A DNA stretch of 17,438 nucleotides from Deltaproteobacteria bacterium (GCA_003506795.1 DNYO01000150.1:1-17438), one strand, 5' to 3'; shown: positions 6,975-13,155, counted from the stretch's first letter. The notes: generated from the sequence alone by a model not told the origin. Translations and numbers: made by a program.

Positions 6975-9662
6975 ATGAGCCTGAATGCCGCCTCGAAAGA
7001 AAAACCCGTACAAAATTTCCTCACCTCCCTTATGGAAGCATACCCTGACGCATCGATGCGGGACATTGCCGTACTTTTCACCGATGTGGTGGGTTCGACA
7101 ACTTTCTTCAAGACCCATGGCGACATCCGCGGCCGGGAAATGCTCAGAACACATCACCATATGGCCATGTCGATCGTGGAGGACTATGGGGGATCGCTCA
7201 TAAAGGAAGTCGGCGATTCCGTCCTTGTGTACTTTCCGGACCCTGCGGAGGCTCTTAAGGCGGCAATCTCCATGCAGCACAGGTTCCTGCTCCACAACCA
7301 GCAGAGTACCCCGGACGACCAGATCCATGTCAGAATCGGATTACACCACGGTAAGGTGATCGTCGAGGAGAAAGACATATACGGTGACGTTGTCAATGTT
7401 GCCGCGAAGTTGACCAATCTGGCCGGGGGGGATCAGATATTTGTCTCCCATGAGGTATACGCAAGTACAAGAAGCGTCCCTTCGATACAGTTCGAGCGCA
7501 TCGATTTCTGGAACATGAAAAATGTCCCCGACGGTCTGACGATATACAAGGTCGTCTGGGAAAATGTGCAGGCAGGGGCTCCTGCGCGAAGAGTCCTCGT
7601 GGTCCTCGTACCCGATCCCCTTCACCCTGAGATGGGCGCTCTTGTGGATGCGGCCGACCTGCCCCCTCGTGAAGAGGGTGATCCCTTTGAAGATGCATGT
7701 CTTTGCGTGGAAAGGTCGCGCGACAATAAACCGGTGCTGGTCTACACGAAGACCTCCGCGGCGGTTCAGGCATCAGAAAGGATACTTGCCCGGCTTACCG
7801 GGAATCAGGCCCCGACGGGCACGTGCCTTCCCCTGAAGATCTATATAACGAATGCCTCTGCCCGTGATGAAGAAACGATTCTTTCAAGCGGCCCGGGACC
7901 GGAACTCGATACTGTTCCCTACGGCAGCATCTATGTAACGGCGGATGTGTGCCAGCAAATGCGAAGTCATAATCGCGTAGCCGGAGGGGCCGTCGTGGAA
8001 TTCGAATCCACAGGCAGCCTCTTCAGGATATCGGGCCAGCAGCAATCGAAAGATGCGCTTCCCGACCCCCAGCCCGCCGACGCTGAGGGAACATACACAC
8101 CGTGCTTTTATTGCGGGAGCAGGCATCACAAGATCACCGATTGCCCGTCCAGGGCCCTGACCGAGCCAGGTAGATCCTTCCACCACCTGGGATACCTTCC
8201 CATGCCGTCCATTGAAGAGATAGCCCTATCCCTGAGGGGGGGGTCGCCTGTGGATATCGAGGCGGGAGTCAATCCTTTTTCCGTGGACTCAGCACCCGAC
8301 AGGAAGGACCTCGCCGTCCACGCATATTACGACATTAAGTCATTGTACCAACTCCGCTTTTCTCAGATCGTCTGGAACACCACTGCGGGCTCATGGGAAA
8401 CACTCAGGGCGGCACAGGCAGAAAATCAGGGAGGATTCGCCTGGCTGGCACAGGATTCGCTTCGCGTCTCCAATTATGACAAGGCCCGATCATTTCTCAA
8501 ACTGGCCCTCGAAAGAAAACCCCGGGACTACAAAGCATTATGTGTCTCGGGATTTCTCAACATGGAACTGGAGAACGTCCCGGCAGCCATATCGGACCTG
8601 ACGAAAGCGCTCGAGTTTGCGGACACGACCATCCGGAAGATATACGTCTCCATGATCCTTGCGCGACTCTATAAATTGTCAGGGGATTCCAGGAAATTCA
8701 AAAGTACCTTACGCGAGGTGCTCCTCCTCGATTCGGGATGCCATGATGCCGTCTATGAGGACATAATCCTGGCATTTGAGGAGAACAATGAAAAGTCGGC
8801 CTTTCAAAGACTCATCCGCCTTATCGGGGAAGACCGGGATTTCTTTGTCATCTCCCTTATAGACCCCGAACTGTCTCAACATCGGAATACCATATATGTT
8901 CATTTGACGGAGCTTCTGGCCGATGCGAAGAAGGACGCCCTCTCCCACTTCGAAGATGCCCGCATGGAATTTGCCCGATCCCGAACCCTTCTGCCGCTCA
9001 CCGCCCTCAAATCGATCGACCCGGTCGTTCTTGAAATCGAAAGACAGATACAATCGGAAAGCTACTTTGGCTGCCTTGACGCACCTCACCGGTGCAACGC
9101 CATCAAGATGATGTGCAAGACTGCTCTCAACGAACAAATCCACGCAATTACCTCCATCACACAGGAGCTGAAAACACGTTTTCAAAAAGCGGAGGAGTTC
9201 CTCACGTCTTACCGGTACTCCCAGTTGACGCAGAAACACCGCAGGCGGCTTGCCTATCTCAAGGGTTCCCTCGCACAGATAGGGGACGTACGATATTTCG
9301 AGTCGTCCGGAGAATTCGAAAGCTGTTTCAGTACCTGCCGGAATATTTCCAACGAGCTCTCTTCGCTCGAAAGCAGGCTGGAACTCCTGGAAGTGTCAGC
9401 CCAGGCTATCCGTATGTCCTTCAAGTTTCTTAAAAACTCCTCCATCTTTTTTTCCATAGTCTTCTTCCTGGGTATCTTCATCTTTCCCCTCATATCGGAC
9501 CAGATCAACACAGCATTGGCCAAACTAGATGTTTCGTTGTTCCAGAACGCCTGGTCGTTACAGAAATCGTTCCTGATCTTCGGGGGGATCGTAAGCATAG
9601 TCGCCTCATTCTTCATTACCGTCAAGGAGTTGTTCTCAGGCGACAGCGGGACATCACGATAA
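6975..9662 (+). CDS. Class III adenylate/guanylate cyclase with degenerate second cyclase domain, CCHC zinc knuckle, TPR-like region and C-terminal membrane helices
   Basis: An 895-residue multidomain protein predicted to make a cyclic nucleotide. Residues 28-195 are a class III catalytic domain: metal-binding D37 (FTDVVGST) and D81 (KEVGDSVLVYF), purine-specifying K77 and D134 (the cAMP-type pair) and N141 (VVNVAAKL). The transition-state arginine expected four residues after N141 is lysine (K145). Residues about 205-353 resemble a second, catalytically empty copy of the same fold. C377-X2-C380-X4-H385-X4-C390 is a zinc knuckle. Residues about 485-620 are helical and TPR-like, followed by a long helical region. 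Two hydrophobic helices at about 822-840 and 866-884 suggest C-terminal membrane anchoring. No ribosome site is seen before the ATG at 6975, so the exact start is uncertain (M20 and M28 are alternatives). It may precede or be cotranscribed with the next gene, though that has its own promoter. Confidence 0.9.
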   Translation: MSLNAASKEKPVQNFLTSLMEAYPDASMRDIAVLFTDVVGSTTFFKTHGDIRGREMLRTHHHMAMSIVEDYGGSLIKEVGDSVLVYFPDPAEALKAAISMQHRFLLHNQQSTPDDQIHVRIGLHHGKVIVEEKDIYGDVVNVAAKLTNLAGGDQIFVSHEVYASTRSVPSIQFERIDFWNMKNVPDGLTIYKVVWENVQAGAPARRVLVVLVPDPLHPEMGALVDAADLPPREEGDPFEDACLCVERSRDNKPVLVYTKTSAAVQASERILARLTGNQAPTGTCLPLKIYITNASARDEETILSSGPGPELDTVPYGSIYVTADVCQQMRSHNRVAGGAVVEFESTGSLFRISGQQQSKDALPDPQPADAEGTYTPCFYCGSRHHKITDCPSRALTEPGRSFHHLGYLPMPSIEEIALSLRGGSPVDIEAGVNPFSVDSAPDRKDLAVHAYYDIKSLYQLRFSQIVWNTTAGSWETLRAAQAENQGGFAWLAQDSLRVSNYDKARSFLKLALERKPRDYKALCVSGFLNMELENVPAAISDLTKALEFADTTIRKIYVSMILARLYKLSGDSRKFKSTLREVLLLDSGCHDAVYEDIILAFEENNEKSAFQRLIRLIGEDRDFFVISLIDPELSQHRNTIYVHLTELLADAKKDALSHFEDARMEFARSRTLLPLTALKSIDPVVLEIERQIQSESYFGCLDAPHRCNAIKMMCKTALNEQIHAITSITQELKTRFQKAEEFLTSYRYSQLTQKHRRRLAYLKGSLAQIGDVRYFESSGEFESCFSTCRNISNELSSLESRLELLEVSAQAIRMSFKFLKNSSIFFSIVFFLGIFIFPLISDQINTALAKLDVSLFQNAWSLQKSFLIFGGIVSIVASFFITVKELFSGDSGTSR

Positions 9663-9741
9663 AAACTGCCTGTCGTTTACTCCTCATGTTATTCCCTGCC
9701 GCTGCAAATCGCACAAAACTGTTTCTCTGCCCGTCATAAGT

Positions 9742-9750
9742 TGCTATAAT
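9742..9750 (+). promoter_or_regulatory. Extended -10 promoter placing the start at the 9759 initiation codon
   Basis: TGC plus a perfect TATAAT (9745-9750). Transcription would begin about 9756-9758 and the ATG is at 9759, so the message is predicted to be leaderless or nearly so, consistent with the lack of any Shine-Dalgarno sequence. No good -35 element is present. Confidence 0.5.
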
Positions 9751-9758
9751 AAACCCCC

Positions 9759-10406
9759 ATGGACGCAATGACTATCGACGAACTTTCAGAGCTTCTGCTC
9801 GCCGCCATGTATGAAGAGACGGAGAAGCTCGGTCACACTAATTATTTTCTATTAGTGAACGAGATAGCCACCGATCTCGGTCTTGAAGACCACAGCCAGC
9901 TTTTTGATGCATGTCGTATTCTCGAAGACAAAGGATATATCCTGCTCGCTTTCGACCACGTCAGCTCTCTAAGCGCCTTTATCACTCAGATGGGAGAAAC
10001 CTTTGTGCGCCAGGGAGGGGAAACAGGTATAATCGGGGAATACCAGCGCTACCGCGCTCAACTGGCCGGTACGGAACCGGGCGTGACCGACGCGATTTTT
10101 GCGCAGGAGACCCCGCCGGCATCGCCGCCGTTTCCGGATACCGAACAGCCCCCTGTCGGCAACGAAGGCATCCAGCACATCATTGCAAGTATGGAGATGC
10201 TTGTCCAGAACGACCCGTCCCTGTCCGAAACTGCAAAGATCGACCTTGCCGCCGATATAAAGACATTGAACCTCCAGATGTCCAAGGCTTCCGTCAACAT
10301 GTCCCTTATCGATATGATCTCCGGTCAGCTCAGAAGAGTGCCTGCCCTGATACCCCTCGTCGACCTCCTGATGACAATGAACCAGGGAACAGGAACCGGC
10401 GGATAG
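9759..10406 (+). CDS. Unrecognised two-part protein, possible N-terminal winged-helix region
   Basis: A 215-residue soluble protein I do not recognise. Residues about 5-100 are a compact helical region ending in a possible wing (LLVNEIATDLGLEDHSQLFD, then ACRILEDKGYILLAFD), like winged-helix folds. Residues about 117-133 are a proline-rich linker (PPASPPFPDTEQPP). Residues about 137-207 form a helical C-terminal region (IIASMEMLVQNDPSLSETAK ... LVDLLM) whose last helix is hydrophobic but short and not clearly membrane-spanning. A Gly/Thr tail ends it. There is no ribosome binding site, and the promoter abuts the start codon. It lies between the nucleotide cyclase and the sigma-54 regulator, separated from the latter by the repeat island. 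DNA binding is a guess from shape, not motif. Confidence 0.8.
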   Translation: MDAMTIDELSELLLAAMYEETEKLGHTNYFLLVNEIATDLGLEDHSQLFDACRILEDKGYILLAFDHVSSLSAFITQMGETFVRQGGETGIIGEYQRYRAQLAGTEPGVTDAIFAQETPPASPPFPDTEQPPVGNEGIQHIIASMEMLVQNDPSLSETAKIDLAADIKTLNLQMSKASVNMSLIDMISGQLRRVPALIPLVDLLMTMNQGTGTGG

Positions 10407-10418
10407 GGACCTCGTCAT

Positions 10419-10434
10419 TCCGGCGAAGGCCGGA
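10419..10434. repeat. REP-like GC-rich palindrome
   Basis: TCCGGC (10419-10424) and GCCGGA (10429-10434) around a GAAG loop, 13 bases after the stop of the preceding gene and preceded by GTCATT. Such palindromes are common dispersed intergenic elements. It may also act as a weak terminator, although no U-tract follows. Confidence 0.6.
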
Positions 10435-10451
10435 GGGTTTGACCACAAGAA

Positions 10452-10489
10452 ATAGGTCCTATAAGTCTTATTCGATCCATAGGACCTAT
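10452..10489. repeat. Cluster of three related 11-base palindromic units
   Basis: ATAGGTCCTAT (10452-10462), ATAAGTCTTAT (10461-10471) and ATAGGACCTAT (10479-10489). Each unit is a dyad about its central base, the first two share two bases, and the first and third are exact reverse complements. The whole can fold into an 11-bp stem or serve as a tandem dyad array. It has the look of a dispersed intergenic repeat. Confidence 0.7.
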
Positions 10490-10500
10490 ACCATCCACCC

Positions 10501-10517
10501 GAGAATACTTTATTCTC
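10501..10517. repeat. Seven-bp hairpin with three-base loop
   Basis: GAGAATA (10501-10507), loop CTT, TATTCTC (10511-10517): a perfect short palindrome 33 bases before the -35 element of the regulator gene. It could be an operator or part of the repeat island. No U-tract follows. Confidence 0.5.
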
Positions 10518-10549
10518 CCGTTCCTGATCCCTGGTCCCCATTCTCTGAT

Positions 10550-10579
10550 TTGACATCCCTTTGCCTTCTACTATATCAT
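10550..10579 (+). promoter_or_regulatory. Sigma-70 promoter of the sigma-54 regulator gene
   Basis: A perfect TTGACA (10550-10555) with TATCAT (10574-10579) at 18 bases, or TATATC (10572-10577) at 16. The start would fall near 10584-10587, only 5-8 bases before the ATG at 10592, and the sequence before the ATG is AAATAAAT with no Shine-Dalgarno. A very short leader is predicted. Confidence 0.6.
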
Positions 10580-10591
10580 CAATAAATAAAT

Positions 10592-11971
10592 ATGTTTTCC
10601 GAGCCAACACAACCCCAAAAAATCCTCATAATCGACGACGACAGGTCCGTCCGGCTTGTACTTTCTACGTTATTGAAGAAGAACGGTTTCGTTCCCCTGC
10701 AGGCTTCCGGCGGTTCGGAGGGTATAGTCGTGCTCAGAAATGAACGTCCTCACTGTGTTCTTCTAGACCTCAAAATGCCGGGGATGGACGGTATAGAAAC
10801 GCTCAATGCTCTTAAAAAAGCGGATCAAGCTGTCCCCGTCATTATCGTAACCGGCTACGCCGACATTCCGACAGCGGTACAGACAATCAAGCTTGGTGCT
10901 TATGATTTTCTGACGAAACCGCCCCAGGTCGATAAACTGATACTTACAATAAAACGTGCCATCGAAGCCTATTCCCTCCGTCTGGCCCTCAATCAGCTCG
11001 ACGATACCATGCTCGGTTCACTGGAATCCCTTTTCGGCAGAAGCGATACGATGAAGAACGTGATCAATCAAATACGCCAGGTATCCAAGACCGATTTCTC
11101 GGTTATCATACAGGGAGAGACGGGGACCGGGAAGTCCGTTGTTGCGCAAACCATACACGACCTGAGCAAGAGGGCCCGGAACACCTTTCAATCCGTTGAT
11201 GTTGGAGTCATCCCTGAGAATCTTATCGAAAGTGAACTCTTCGGCCACGAAAAGGGAGCGTTTACGGGGGCAGACAGAAAGAAGATCGGGTTTTTTGAAA
11301 TAGCCCACACAGGCACGCTTTTCATCGACGAGCTAGAAAACACCCCCCCGCTGCTTCAGAACAAGCTGTTGAGGGCCGTCGAAGAAAAGAGGATTTATCC
11401 CATAGGCAGTACAAAGCCCGTCAACGTCGATGTCCGCATCATCGCCGCATCGAACAGGGACATCAAGAATGCCGTTCGGGAAAAGAAATTCCGCGAAGAC
11501 CTTTTCTTCCGGCTCAGTGAATACATGATCACCATGCCCAGGCTCTGCGACCGACCTGGCGACATACCGTTTCTCGCCATGAAACTCATGACCGCCGCGT
11601 CCATGGAGCTTGAAAAACAGATGCGCGAACTCTCCCCGGAAGCAGCCGAACTCCTCATGGCATATTCATGGCCGGGCAACATTCGGGAATTAAAAAATGT
11701 AATCCGCCGGGCAGTACTTACCTGCGAGGATGGCGTTATCAGACCGGAGAATCTCGAATTCATCGTCGGCGATATGTCTGCCCGTCAGGACAGCACATCC
11801 TTCCTCATGCCGCTCAAGCAGGTCGCACTGCAGGCTACCCGCGATGCCGAACGGGAGGTCATCAGGCGAGCCCTCACAATTACCGGAGGCAACAAATCCC
11901 GCGCCGCGAAACTCCTCGAAATCGACTATAAAACGCTTCTGACCAAGATCAAGGACTACAGGGTAGCTTAA
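10592..11971 (+). CDS. Sigma-54-dependent response regulator (receiver - AAA+ - Fis-type HTH), NtrC family
   Basis: A 459-residue bacterial enhancer-binding protein that drives open-complex formation by sigma-54 RNA polymerase. The receiver (about 10-125) has D15/D16, phospho-acceptor D59 (VLLDLKMPGMDG), T87 and K109 (TKP). The AAA+ domain (about 145-380) has Walker A GETGTGKS (175-182), an intact sigma-54 contact loop GAFTGA (222-227), Walker B LFIDELEN with D246-E247, and FREDLFFRLSEY with arginines R301 and R307. The C-terminal Fis-type helix-turn-helix (about 415-455, NKSRAAKLLEIDYKTLL) should bind a dyad enhancer. No cognate kinase gene is directly adjacent; the hybrid kinase at 13142 is the nearest. 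A perfect dyad and a sigma-54 promoter lie within 170 bases downstream and are its likely targets. Confidence 0.96.
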   Translation: MFSEPTQPQKILIIDDDRSVRLVLSTLLKKNGFVPLQASGGSEGIVVLRNERPHCVLLDLKMPGMDGIETLNALKKADQAVPVIIVTGYADIPTAVQTIKLGAYDFLTKPPQVDKLILTIKRAIEAYSLRLALNQLDDTMLGSLESLFGRSDTMKNVINQIRQVSKTDFSVIIQGETGTGKSVVAQTIHDLSKRARNTFQSVDVGVIPENLIESELFGHEKGAFTGADRKKIGFFEIAHTGTLFIDELENTPPLLQNKLLRAVEEKRIYPIGSTKPVNVDVRIIAASNRDIKNAVREKKFREDLFFRLSEYMITMPRLCDRPGDIPFLAMKLMTAASMELEKQMRELSPEAAELLMAYSWPGNIRELKNVIRRAVLTCEDGVIRPENLEFIVGDMSARQDSTSFLMPLKQVALQATRDAEREVIRRALTITGGNKSRAAKLLEIDYKTLLTKIKDYRVA

Positions 11972-11981
11972 AAGACCGTTT

Positions 11982-12003
11982 CCCGTTTCAAGTTTCGGGT
12001 TTT
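11982..12003 (+). terminator. Weak terminator candidate after the regulator
   Basis: CCCG (11982-11985) and CGGG (11996-11999) with a 10-base loop, followed by TTTT. The stem is only 4 bp, so this is tentative. Separation of transcripts here would fit the sigma-54 promoter 120 bases further on. Confidence 0.25.
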
Positions 12004-12030
12004 CGGAACATTCTTTTAGGTGATCTTTAG

Positions 12031-12048
12031 TATGGAATTGATTCCATA
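12031..12048. promoter_or_regulatory. Perfect 18-bp dyad, likely enhancer (UAS) for the sigma-54 regulator
   Basis: TATGGAATTGATTCCATA: two 8-base arms, exact complements, around a TG centre. Its centre is about 108 bases before the predicted sigma-54 start at 12148, inside the usual range for enhancer sites of NtrC-family activators, and 60 bases after the stop of such an activator. Confidence 0.6.
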
Positions 12049-12103
12049 GTTATGGCGTCAGCTCCACAATATCTGCCCGCTCAATTTTCATCATCATCAA
12101 TGA

Positions 12104-12116
12104 TATCAATATATTT
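12104..12116 (+). promoter_or_regulatory. Near-consensus IHF site
   Basis: TATCAATATATTT matches WATCAANNNNTTR except for the last base, in an A/T-rich stretch between the dyad and the sigma-54 promoter, where a DNA-bending protein would be expected. Confidence 0.35.
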
Positions 12117-12120
12117 ATTA

Positions 12121-12137
12121 TTGGCACGGAACTTGCT
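12121..12137 (+). promoter_or_regulatory. Sigma-54 promoter, full consensus match
   Basis: TTGGCACGGAACTTGCT matches every fixed position of the sigma-54 consensus YTGGCACGRNNNTTGCW. GG (12123-12124) and GC (12135-12136) are separated by exactly 10 bases. With C12136 as -12, transcription starts near 12148. No protein gene with a convincing start follows for about 350 bases. Confidence 0.8.
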
Positions 12138-12147
12138 ATATTAATTA

Positions 12148-12453
12148 TAATGATTCGGAACCTTCACATCTACGCTACAGCAGACGAACCCGTGACCTCC
12201 ACCGGCGAAGCCTCTTGCGCACAGGGATTGGGGAACATCCCCGTTTCCCATCAAAAACTCGCCATTAGTATCGGAAAACAGGTAGATTGTGCCCCCCAAA
12301 GCGCCTACCCCATTTTCCCCCTGTCACAGAGGCTTCGCCACCCCCCAATATATATTGCATCGCACTTTAGACGTTACCACAAACGCTTGGCAATTCAAGA
12401 GGAGGATGTTCCCGGCTCGAACATCCTTGATTTTTCAACGAACATCCTCCTCT
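12148..12453 (+). ncRNA. Candidate structured RNA (small RNA or regulatory leader) from the sigma-54 promoter
   Basis: From the predicted start to the far arm of a 14-bp stem, this stretch has no credible gene but layered structure. GGCGAAGCCTCT (12204-12215) pairs perfectly with AGAGGCTTCGCC (12328-12339). GGGGA-ACA-TCCCC (12230-12242) is flanked by GGGA/TCCC to make a longer hairpin (12224-12249). C-runs lie at 12292-12297, 12308-12311, 12317-12321 and 12341-12346. AGAGGAGGATGTTC (12398-12411) pairs with 12440-12453. I do not recognise a known riboswitch class. Two readings remain: a discrete small RNA under a sigma-54 activator, by analogy with Qrr (LuxO) and CrcZ (CbrB), or an attenuated leader of the receiver-kinase operon starting at 12496. 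The boundaries are estimates. Confidence 0.45.
12403..12436 (+). terminator. Terminator-like hairpin that competes with a longer stem
   Basis: AGGATGTTC (12403-12411) and GAACATCCT (12419-12427) form a 9-bp stem with a 7-base loop, followed by TGATTTTTC, which is like an intrinsic terminator. The same 5' arm can instead form the 14-bp stem with 12440-12453, so the two folds exclude each other. Confidence 0.45.
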
Positions 12454-12495
12454 CTCTTTCCGCATGAGAATGCCTGGAAAAGGAAATGAGCCATC

Positions 12496-13155
12496 GTGTT
12501 AACACAGACATATCTCAACATCCACGATCGGGCGCCTTACGGCAACCCGGCGAGCGTGCTCGTCGCGGCCGATGACCCGATCATCCGGCACACTCTGGAG
12601 TCTTATCTCGGTTCCTGGGACTGTGAAACTGTCATGGTTTTCGATGACAGGGAACTCCTCCATCGTTTGGAACTGGAAAACCACCCCTCCATCCTGATCA
12701 TTGACGGCGCAATGGAGGGAATGGACACGGGTGCCGTCTGCCGCCATATCCGCTTATCCTCTCACGCGGTGCGGCCCTATATCATTCTTATTTCCCACGG
12801 CGGTGCCACCGAAAGAAGCATCTTCGACCCCGATTCAGGCCCCGACGATCTTCTGGACAGTCCTTTTACAAAGACGGAGTTTCATGCCCGTGTTTCCGCA
12901 GGCATGCGGATTATTGACCTCGAGAGGGAATTGTCGTCGCTTGTCCTGAATCTGAGACAGGCAACAACAAAAATCCAGAAACTCAACGGTCTTTTGCCGA
13001 TATGCTCCCATTGCAAGAAGATTCGTGACGACCGGGGGTACTGGAATGAAGTTGAAAAGTATATCACTGATCATTCCGATGCCGAATTCAGCCACGCAAT
13101 TTGTCCTGGCTGCCTCCATCAATACTATCCGGATGTGAACGATGAAACCCTCTGA
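12496..13155 (+). CDS. Degenerate receiver-domain protein with Cys4 tail
   Basis: A 219-residue protein. Residues about 18-140 are a receiver fold (SVLVAADDPIIRHTLESYL; phospho-acceptor D70 in ILIIDGAMEG; S100). The conserved lysine is lost: the usual K-P-F position reads D121-S122-P123-F124, so phosphorylation signalling may be altered. A helical linker (about 139-163) leads to LLPIC170-S-H-C173-KKIRDDRGYW ... C203-P-G-C206-LHQYYPD, a Cys4 motif probably binding zinc that is often seen at the ends of response regulators in deltaproteobacterial genomes; its role is not known to me. The start is GTG at 12496; AAGGA lies 11 bases upstream, a long spacing, so initiation is uncertain. It follows the structured region, and its last 14 bases overlap the kinase gene, implying translational coupling. 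Confidence 0.85.
   Translation: MLTQTYLNIHDRAPYGNPASVLVAADDPIIRHTLESYLGSWDCETVMVFDDRELLHRLELENHPSILIIDGAMEGMDTGAVCRHIRLSSHAVRPYIILISHGGATERSIFDPDSGPDDLLDSPFTKTEFHARVSAGMRIIDLERELSSLVLNLRQATTKIQKLNGLLPICSHCKKIRDDRGYWNEVEKYITDHSDAEFSHAICPGCLHQYYPDVNDETL

Noticed and set aside
9731..9745. Sigma-54 promoter before the 9759 gene (TTGCT present)
   Set aside because: The GG required 12 bases before the GC is absent (CC at that position), while a perfect extended -10 is present.
10411..10517. CRISPR array or insertion-sequence remnant
   Set aside because: The units are short palindromes without regular unique spacers, and no transposase fragment, terminal repeats or target duplication were seen.
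12160..12400. Known riboswitch (c-di-GMP-I, cobalamin, molybdenum cofactor) or retron RNA
   Set aside because: I compared the remembered consensus cores and found none of them, and there is no reverse transcriptase gene nearby. A covariance search would decide.
12150..12467. Open frame of 105 codons after the sigma-54 promoter
   Set aside because: No ribosome site, no recognisable domain, and a composition dominated by the C-rich and palindromic segments; the inverted repeats explain the sequence better. A leaderless message from 12148 cannot be wholly excluded.
12289..12489. Open frame of 66 codons, including a 27-codon version starting at ATG 12406 after AGAGGAGG
   Set aside because: The purine run touches the ATG and lies inside the 14-bp stem. 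The peptide has no coding character, though a leader-peptide role remains possible.
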